DNA from: Actinomycetes bacterium
Lineage (GTDB): Bacteria; Actinomycetota; Actinomycetes; Actinomycetales; JAJYRW01
Assembly: GCA_021793895.1 (NCBI GenBank)
Contig: JAJYRW010000046.1
Coordinates: 1-9,503 of the forward strand
Direction of reading: 5' to 3'
DNA length: 9,503 nt
The notes below the pieces were generated by a model. It was not told the origin of the DNA and ran no database searches. It saw only the letters and a program-made list of their open reading frames with translations. Below, piece after piece: positions 4,884 through 9,503 of this stretch (position 1 is the stretch's first letter; each line of letters starts with the position of its first letter). The position numbers and the translations under genes were made by a program.

Positions 4884-6565
4884 ACAGCACGCCCACCCGT
4901 GCGGACACTGACGATATTGCGATTATCGGTTCGCGGACCTCGATGAAAATTGACTCCGAGAGCATAGAGGCTGCTGCAAAGCTGCTCGATGAGGCCGCGC
5001 AGAAGCTGGAAAATAGTGAAAACGCCCTCAATCTCCTATTTCGCTCGCCCGCATTCTCCTTCGGAGCTAACTTCCCCTTCGATTTACCCACCGGAGACCC
5101 GGCCCTTACCTGGCGGGGCGTTGAGAATGCCATCGAAGACGCGCGTTTCTCCCCGCCCACCATCGCCGCAGTGCAAAGCAAAACGGTTGAGCTCTCCGAC
5201 CTGCTAGTTGAAGTGTCCCACCGCTATGCGGATCAGGAAGCCGAAATAGCTGCCAGTTTCGAGCGCGGCAGGAAGCTTGGCCGCGGAATGGCTCGGGCCC
5301 TAGTGAAACTCGCTGCCGAGTACGCGGCAACTAATGGGCCAAGCGACCCCCTGTCGACCGCGCGCACGTACTTTCTTGGATCGCTTTTAGGCACGCATGC
5401 GGCGATAAGTGGCGGGGACATGCGCGGGGTGCTGGCCGGAGCCGTCGAGGTTTCCTTCCCCATGACTGGAGTGATTGTGAATTGGCTTGGCAACGACGAA
5501 AACTCCACGGCCGTCTTACAACACATCGTCGCGGTATTGACCGGCGAGGAGGCTCTAGGTGGCCGGTATACCGGGGAGGAATTCGCGGCAATCCTGTATG
5601 GAATATTCGAGGGCGCCAAGGGGCATTTCCAGGTCCACTCCTATCTCTTTATGCACGCGGTAATGAGCCCCGCGTTGGCCGGCGGACTGCACACGCTGGT
5701 CTTAAGCGAAATAGACGCTGTGGCCCAGGCAGCCGATCTGACCGGCCTCCAAGAGGTGGCGACCACGCGGGTGGCCACAATTTCAGGTGCGGATCCGCCC
5801 CAGAACCCAGCCGATCTAGCGCAACGAGTGGCCGACCAATACCCGGAGAATGGCGATAACCGGGCTTCGCAGATCGAGGTCGAGACGCTCACCCACTTTG
5901 ACGGCACCCAGGCGGTGCTCGGATTCTTTCCCGGCATGGCGCACGCCGGCCTGCACAAGACCCACCCCAATGACGCTAAGGGGAACGTGCAGGCGGTCCA
6001 GGGGCTAGAAACTGAACAAACACTGGCGATGAAGCAGATTTTGTTGGACATGGACGTGCCGCAAGGGACCGACCTCGTATTGAGCGGCCACAGCAAGGGA
6101 GGCATGGATGCGATCAATCTCAGCACTGATCCCGAGATTCGAGCCAAATTTGACGTCGTGCTCGTGACTACTTTTGGTTCACCCACCGAACTGCTGAAAA
6201 TCGATGGGCTCACTATTAAGGGTCCGCAGGAGCGTGGCCTGCCCGCCGCCACCGAATACCTCAATTTCAGTCACCGGGAAGATTTCGTTCCCGCCCTGGA
6301 CATGGCGCCCCCGGTTGGGCGGAGCAATCAGACCGAAATTGTGACCGATGCCGCCAAAGTCCTGGAGGTTGACGTTCCGCACGCGGTCGCTGACGCGCAC
6401 AGCATGGATACCTACGTAAAAACGGCGCGCCGCGTAGTTGGCCTGAACGACCCGGACCTGAACCGGGCGCGCAAAGTCGGGGCAGCCGCACTGGGGGGAC
6501 CGGGAACCATCTCCCAGCGGGAGGTGTACCGGGTCGAGAAGATACCGCCGGATCGGAAAGAGTGA
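4880..6565 (+). CDS. Alpha/beta-hydrolase (lipase-like) with N-terminal WXG/LXG-like helical domain
   Basis: This 561-residue protein has two parts. Residues about 22-130 are helical (SIEAAAKLLDEAAQKLENSENAL), with Trp78-Arg-Gly80 (TWRGVENAI) and, 38 residues on, Tyr116-ADQ-Glu120 (HRYADQEAEI); these match the W-x-G and Y-x-x-x-D/E motifs of type VII secretion substrates. A mixed middle region follows. The C-terminal half is an alpha/beta hydrolase: DGTQAVLGFFPGMAHAG may form the oxyanion region, GHSKGG is the nucleophile elbow (Ser405), Asp468 lies in HREDFVPALD and His507 in DAHSMDTYV, giving a plausible triad. It is probably a lipase or esterase; the substrate is unknown. The start is TTG 4880, with AGGG (4868-4871) 8 nt upstream and a 4-nt overlap with the preceding gene; ATG 4943 is an alternative without a ribosome site. 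No signal peptide is seen, consistent with either a cytosolic or a type VII route. Confidence 0.85.
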   Translation: MNSTPTRADTDDIAIIGSRTSMKIDSESIEAAAKLLDEAAQKLENSENALNLLFRSPAFSFGANFPFDLPTGDPALTWRGVENAIEDARFSPPTIAAVQSKTVELSDLLVEVSHRYADQEAEIAASFERGRKLGRGMARALVKLAAEYAATNGPSDPLSTARTYFLGSLLGTHAAISGGDMRGVLAGAVEVSFPMTGVIVNWLGNDENSTAVLQHIVAVLTGEEALGGRYTGEEFAAILYGIFEGAKGHFQVHSYLFMHAVMSPALAGGLHTLVLSEIDAVAQAADLTGLQEVATTRVATISGADPPQNPADLAQRVADQYPENGDNRASQIEVETLTHFDGTQAVLGFFPGMAHAGLHKTHPNDAKGNVQAVQGLETEQTLAMKQILLDMDVPQGTDLVLSGHSKGGMDAINLSTDPEIRAKFDVVLVTTFGSPTELLKIDGLTIKGPQERGLPAATEYLNFSHREDFVPALDMAPPVGRSNQTEIVTDAAKVLEVDVPHAVADAHSMDTYVKTARRVVGLNDPDLNRARKVGAAALGGPGTISQREVYRVEKIPPDRKE

Positions 6566-6572
6566 GCCGCCC

Positions 6573-6950
6573 TTATTCGCGGTCGACTACCGCCGAAATC
6601 ACGAAGCTGAACAGCGAGATCACGATCGATCCGCCTACCGCCCACCAGAATCCATCAACATGCAGACCGAAGTCGGTGTGCGAGGAGATCCACGATGTGA
6701 GCAGCAGCATGAGCGCGTTCACCACGAGGGTGAATAAGCCAAACGTCAATATGAAGAGCGGGAAGGTCAACACCTTTACGATTGGCTTGACGATCGCGTT
6801 GACGAGCGTGAAAATCAGGCCGATCACCAGGAAGGTCAGAACGGTTTCCCACCCGGAATCATGCGATGTTTCAACTTCAACGCCGGAGACAATGAGCGTG
6901 GTCAGCCAAATGGAGACCGCGATCACGGCTGTTTTCACTAAAAACCTCAT
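6573..6950 (-). CDS. Phage-holin-family (superfamily IV) four-helix membrane protein
   Basis: This 125-residue membrane protein has four hydrophobic segments (about 5-23, 37-57, 63-88 and 103-121). The central sequence FTLVNAIVKPIVKVLTFPLFILTFGLFTLVVNALML is typical of the family named mycobacterial four-TM phage holin. Despite the name, members are widespread single chromosomal genes in actinobacteria, and nothing phage-like surrounds this one. The function is not established. The frame is open further upstream (to 7031), but ATG 6950 gives the usual MRFLVKTAV start and avoids overlap with the divergent aminotransferase gene. No Shine-Dalgarno is seen. The stop is 7 bp from the stop of the convergent hydrolase gene, with no room for a terminator between them. 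Confidence 0.88.
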   Translation of the reverse strand: MRFLVKTAVIAVSIWLTTLIVSGVEVETSHDSGWETVLTFLVIGLIFTLVNAIVKPIVKVLTFPLFILTFGLFTLVVNALMLLLTSWISSHTDFGLHVDGFWWAVGGSIVISLFSFVISAVVDRE

Positions 6951-6990
6951 GCGTTGATGGTGCCACGAAATGAGATGGGATGCTTGGAAC

Positions 6991-8100
6991 ATGAGTGAAA
7001 AGCGTGAAGCAGTTTCGCAACCGGTCCGCATTCGTTCCTCGGTCCGCGGCCTGCCCCGCTATGTCGCGGGGGCCGGTGTGGACGAAAGCTCCCTGTTCAA
7101 ACTCTCTTCTAATGAAACTGCTTTCACGCCCCTGCCCAGCGTGCAGGAGGTAATTAGGGACGCCGCCACTTCCCTCAACCGGTACCCGCACGTGACCGCG
7201 GCTCCCGTCGCACAGGCTCTGGGTGCCCGCTTTGATGTCGATGGAACCGGCCCCGTCGGGGCGTCTGGCATTGTGGTCTCAACGGGATCAGTTGCCGTGC
7301 TGCAGCAAATCCTGAGCGCCGTGGCCGGCGAGGGTGATGAAGTAATTTTCGCGTGGCGCTCCTTTGAGGCCTATCCGATCGCGGTCGGGATCACCGGTGC
7401 GACCGCGGTGCCGGTACCTTTAACACCTGATGCCCGTCATGACTTAAAAGCAATGGCCGCCGCAGTCACCGACCGCACCCGCGCGATCCTCGTGTGTTCC
7501 CCGAATAATCCCACTGGACCCGTCGTTCACGCGACGGAGCTACGGGAGCTGCTGGACGCCGTCCCAAATGATCTTTTGGTCGTGCTGGACGAGGCCTATG
7601 TGGAGTTTGTGCGCGACACCGAAGTTCCGGACGGTTCCGCCCTGCTGCGCGAGTACCCAAATTTGGTGCTGTTGCGCACATTTTCCAAGGCCTACGGGTT
7701 GGCGAACTTGCGAGTGGGATATGCGGTGGCGCGCCCCGAAATCGCGGAGGCCATTCGGAGCGTTTCCACGCCCTTCGGGGTTTCCGGTATCGCACAAGCA
7801 GCGGCGCTCGCGTCTTTGGAAGACGAAGCAGAGTCGGAACTGCTTTCACGCGTAAACGCGGTGGTTTATGAACGGGACCGGGTTGTGCAGGCTCTGCAGG
7901 CGGCGGGATGGGATATTCCGCAGGCGCAGGGCAATTTTGTTTGGCTACCGCTGGGCGAGCGCACGCTGGAGTTTGCGCAGGCGGCGCAAGAAGCAGGCAT
8001 ATTGGTACGCCCCTTCGCGGGGGATGGGGTGCGCGTATCCATTGGCGAACAGGAAGCCAACGACCTCTTCATCGCGCTCGCACGGTCGTGGCGCACCTAA
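6991..8100 (+). CDS. Histidinol-phosphate/aromatic amino acid aminotransferase (HisC2/PatA type)
   Basis: This 369-residue PLP enzyme of fold type I resembles mycobacterial HisC2 in segments such as FKLSSNETAFTPLPSV, GDEVIFAWRSFEAYP, TFSKAYGLANLRVGYA and QGNFVWLPLG. The PLP lysine is Lys233 in FSKAYGL; Asn173 (NNPTG) and Asp200 (LDEAYVEF) are the usual cofactor contacts. Such enzymes move an amino group between glutamate and histidinol phosphate or aromatic keto acids such as phenylpyruvate. With no other his gene nearby, a PatA-like role in phenylalanine or tyrosine synthesis is as likely as histidine synthesis. ATG 6991 (MSEKREAVSQPVRIRSSVRGLPRYV) is preferred over in-frame ATG 6970, which adds seven untypical residues; neither has a convincing Shine-Dalgarno. 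It is divergent from the membrane protein gene 40 bp away. Confidence 0.93.
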   Translation: MSEKREAVSQPVRIRSSVRGLPRYVAGAGVDESSLFKLSSNETAFTPLPSVQEVIRDAATSLNRYPHVTAAPVAQALGARFDVDGTGPVGASGIVVSTGSVAVLQQILSAVAGEGDEVIFAWRSFEAYPIAVGITGATAVPVPLTPDARHDLKAMAAAVTDRTRAILVCSPNNPTGPVVHATELRELLDAVPNDLLVVLDEAYVEFVRDTEVPDGSALLREYPNLVLLRTFSKAYGLANLRVGYAVARPEIAEAIRSVSTPFGVSGIAQAAALASLEDEAESELLSRVNAVVYERDRVVQALQAAGWDIPQAQGNFVWLPLGERTLEFAQAAQEAGILVRPFAGDGVRVSIGEQEANDLFIALARSWRT

Positions 8101-8132
8101 TGTCCAACGAAACTGCCGGCCTGATTTCCTGA

Positions 8133-8147
8133 AACGCTTTCGGTAAT
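8133..8147 (+). repeat. 15-bp element, copy 1 (AACGCTTTCGGTAAT)
   Basis: Identical to 8282-8296. It begins 33 nt after the aminotransferase stop, about 100 bp upstream of the possible promoter. In this copy the flanking base makes GAAA-CGC-TTTC, a small inverted repeat. It is a likely auxiliary regulator site. Confidence 0.6.
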
Positions 8148-8168
8148 GCCCGTCGGACGCGGGGCATT
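8145..8168. terminator. Hairpin AATGCCC/GGGCATT after the aminotransferase gene
   Basis: Two perfect 7-bp arms are separated by 10 nt and begin 45 nt after the aminotransferase stop. The sequence after it (GCGCGCCCCATTATTAGG) is not T-rich, so it would be a non-canonical terminator. It overlaps the end of the first 15-bp element by three bases. Confidence 0.4.
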
Positions 8169-8246
8169 GCGCGCCCCATTATTAGGTGATCTTGGTTGCC
8201 ATTCCTGCAGGAATCGGCGGAAATAGGCGAGGCTCGAAACTCAGCC

Positions 8247-8280
8247 TTGACTTGCGTTGAGGGCGATGTGAAAATACTAA
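8247..8280 (+). promoter_or_regulatory. Possible promoter of the sugar-binding lipoprotein gene
   Basis: TTGACT (8247-8252) is a good -35 hexamer. The AT-rich stretch AAAATACTAA (8271-8280) should hold the -10; AAAATA (18-nt spacer) or AATACT (20-nt spacer) are candidates, neither ideal. TTGCGT (8252-8257) with TACTAA (17-nt spacer) is an alternative. The second 15-bp element follows directly at 8282. Confidence 0.5.
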
Positions 8281-8281
8281 T

Positions 8282-8296
8282 AACGCTTTCGGTAAT
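8282..8296 (+). promoter_or_regulatory. 15-bp element, copy 2, probable operator (AACGCTTTCGGTAAT)
   Basis: Second exact copy of the element at 8133-8147. It sits over the expected transcription start of the lipoprotein gene, a normal place for a repressor. LacI-family regulators of sugar importers use sites with a central CG flanked by A/T-rich arms, which this resembles loosely. The regulator gene is not in the window. Confidence 0.6.
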
Positions 8297-8303
8297 TTTC
8301 ACA

Positions 8304-8317
8304 ACGCCAGGTGGCGT
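8304..8317. repeat. Palindrome ACGCCA-GG-TGGCGT in the leader
   Basis: Two perfect 6-bp arms with a 2-nt centre lie 8 bp after the second 15-bp element. As DNA it could bind a dimeric regulator. As RNA the loop is too tight for the full stem, though a shorter hairpin could form. Confidence 0.4.
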
Positions 8318-8394
8318 GCGGGCGGGAAGCAAAATACGCGTGAAGTTGGTCCGCCCGGCCCGGATTCGTTACACAACGACGTAAGGAAAGTTCA

Positions 8395-9503
8395 ATGACG
8401 ACATCCAAGAAGGTCAGCTTCCGCGCTGCGGCCCTTGCGGCCAGCGTCTTACTGCTAGGCGTGACGGCCTGTTCCTCCAGTGACGGGGGCAACGGATCAA
8501 ACGGCGGCGGCGGAGATAACGGCTCGGTCGAGGCGGTAGACGATGGCACCACGCTGAAAATGTGGACGCGAGCCCCGCTCGAAGCCCAGGCAATCAACGC
8601 TGTCGAGGCTTATAACGCCAGCCACGAAAACCAGATCGAACTAGAAATTCTGCCCAACGACGATGTCGAGGGCATGGTCGGTTCTGCTGCCCAAACTGAC
8701 AGCCTCCCCGACATTCTCGCCGGTGACGTCGTGCGGATCCCGTACTGGACCGAGCAGGGAATCTTCACCGATCTGACTGAGCAGATCTCCAATCTCGATG
8801 TTAAAGACGATCTGCAACAGGGCCACATCGATGCCGGCACGACCGTCGATGGGCAGATGCACACCCTCCCCTTCGTGACCGATATTTCTGTGATGGTCTG
8901 GAATAAGGACCTGTACGAAGAAGCCGGCCTTGACCCCGAATCGGGCCCGACGAACCTGGGCGAATTCGTTGAGCAGGCAAAGGCAGTCGCCGCACTTGAC
9001 GAACCAGGCGTTGCCGGAAGCTACCTCGCCGGACAATCCGGTGGAGCACTCGTTTTCAAACTTCTGCCGACAATGTGGGCCAGCGGTGAAGATGTAATCA
9101 ACACCGACGGCACCGAAGCGGCGCTGTCGAGCGATGTCGCCAAGCAGGTGTACGCCGCCTACCGCGAACTCGCCGAGACCGAAAACGGCCTGGGTGCGGG
9201 TTCCCGCGAAGAAACAGGCGCCACCTGGACCGCTCCCTTCCAAGAAGGAAAGATTGGTGTCATGCCCTACCCATACACCGCGGTAACCGGCATGTTCGAA
9301 GAAAATGACTTCGAAGTTGGGGTGGCACCAATCCCCGGCATCGAGGGCAACGGCTCCACTTTCCTCGGTGGCGATGCGATCGGTATCTCCTCGAGTTCTG
9401 AAAACGTCGCCCAGGCCTGGGACTTCATCTCCTGGCTGATGTCCGATGAAGCGCAGCAGGAAGTATTTGCTGACAACAACGACACCGCCTCCAACCTGAA
9501 CGT
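8395..9503 (+). CDS. Carbohydrate ABC transporter substrate-binding lipoprotein (cut by window edge)
   Basis: The first 369 residues of a family-1 (MalE/UgpB-like) extracellular solute-binding protein are present. Residues 1-26 form a lipoprotein signal peptide: KK near the start, a hydrophobic stretch, then the lipobox VTAC with Cys26 as the lipid anchor. A flexible Gly/Ser/Asn-rich linker (SSSDGGNGSNGGGGDNGS) follows. The mature fold shows family features: LKMWTR, SLPDILAGDVVRIPYWTEQGIFTDLTE, GQMHTLPFVTDISVMVWNKDLYEEAGLD, GKIGVMPYP and GGDAIGISSSSENVAQAWDFISWLMSDEAQ. It should capture a sugar or oligosaccharide outside the membrane for a MalFG-type permease, whose genes are expected to the right. 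The sugar cannot be read from the sequence. ATG 8395 has AAGGA (8383-8387) 7 nt upstream. The 15-bp elements upstream suggest repression by a local sugar-sensing regulator. Confidence 0.93.
   Translation, partial: MTTSKKVSFRAAALAASVLLLGVTACSSSDGGNGSNGGGGDNGSVEAVDDGTTLKMWTRAPLEAQAINAVEAYNASHENQIELEILPNDDVEGMVGSAAQTDSLPDILAGDVVRIPYWTEQGIFTDLTEQISNLDVKDDLQQGHIDAGTTVDGQMHTLPFVTDISVMVWNKDLYEEAGLDPESGPTNLGEFVEQAKAVAALDEPGVAGSYLAGQSGGALVFKLLPTMWASGEDVINTDGTEAALSSDVAKQVYAAYRELAETENGLGAGSREETGATWTAPFQEGKIGVMPYPYTAVTGMFEENDFEVGVAPIPGIEGNGSTFLGGDAIGISSSSENVAQAWDFISWLMSDEAQQEVFADNNDTASNLN

Larger units (their letters stand above)
8101..8394. other. Regulatory gap before the sugar transporter gene
   Basis: This 294-bp stretch has no supportable gene. 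A 62-codon frame at 8196-8384 has no ribosome site or family features, and its composition fits noncoding DNA. The gap holds two copies of a 15-bp element, a hairpin, a possible promoter and a 14-bp palindrome, listed separately. The mRNA leader of the lipoprotein gene would be about 100 nt. Confidence 0.7.

Noticed and set aside
4585..5181. 198-codon minus-strand frame across the helical protein gene
   Set aside because: It is low-complexity Arg/Ala/Ser sequence opposite well-formed plus-strand proteins, with no ribosome site.
6573..6950. Prophage remnant suggested by the holin-family gene
   Set aside because: No other phage gene, integrase or attachment repeat is present, and this family is common as an isolated chromosomal gene in actinobacteria.
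6951..6962. Leaderless-type -10 boxes before the phosphatase (GACCAT) and holin-family (CACCAT) genes, each 6 nt from the ATG
   Set aside because: The hexamers match the consensus weakly and no -35 element was found at proper spacing in either case, so they are not listed as promoters.
8320..8356. GGGCGG/CCGCCC inverted repeat in the lipoprotein leader
   Set aside because: Only 6 bp of pure GC with a 25-nt loop; easily chance in this composition.
8196..8384. 62-codon plus-strand frame before the lipoprotein gene
   Set aside because: It has no ribosome site, lies across the promoter and operator elements, and its translation shows no domain or membrane pattern.
8641..9243. 200-codon minus-strand frame inside the solute-binding protein gene
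   Set aside because: It is a mirror of the coding strand; the plus-strand frame has a signal peptide, lipobox and family motifs.

Overview
The window looks like chromosomal DNA from a moderately GC-rich actinobacterium. The evidence is a CsoR-CopZ-CopA copper operon with a possibly leaderless first gene, a HisC2/PatA-type aminotransferase closest in my memory to mycobacterial HisC2, a holin-superfamily-IV membrane protein typical of Actinobacteria, and TTG/GTG starts. The genus cannot be fixed from the sequence; an Actinomycetales or Micrococcales relative is a guess. No tRNA, rRNA, CRISPR array or transposase was seen.

Left part (1-4117, all on the minus strand). Reading right to left, the genes are a low-molecular-weight protein-tyrosine phosphatase, adenylosuccinate lyase (purB), a TauE/SafE-family permease, and then the copper operon csoR-copZ-copA. 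copA runs off the left edge. The first three are closely spaced and probably co-transcribed. The copper operon has its own promoter with a CsoR-type palindrome inside the -35/-10 spacer, and the predicted transcription start falls on the csoR ATG.

Middle part (4275-6565, plus strand). This is the least ordinary region. A two-helix membrane protein (75 aa) is followed by a 98-aa helical protein with a W-x-S motif. That gene overlaps by 4 nt a 561-aa protein whose N-terminal helical domain carries W-x-G and Y-x-x-x-E motifs and whose C-terminal half is an alpha/beta hydrolase with a G-H-S-K-G-G elbow and plausible Asp and His partners. The layout resembles a type VII (ESX) secreted lipase/esterase with a small WXG100-like partner. 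No secretion machinery lies in the window, so this is a hypothesis. A perfect 7-bp-arm inverted repeat straddles the start codon of the small partner.

Right part. A small four-helix membrane protein (minus strand, 7 bp from the hydrolase stop) is divergent from an aromatic/histidinol-phosphate aminotransferase. After a 294-bp regulatory gap comes the first gene of a probable carbohydrate ABC importer, a family-1 solute-binding lipoprotein cut by the right edge. The gap holds two identical 15-bp elements 149 bp apart, one of them just downstream of a possible promoter, which suggests a local sugar-responsive repressor.
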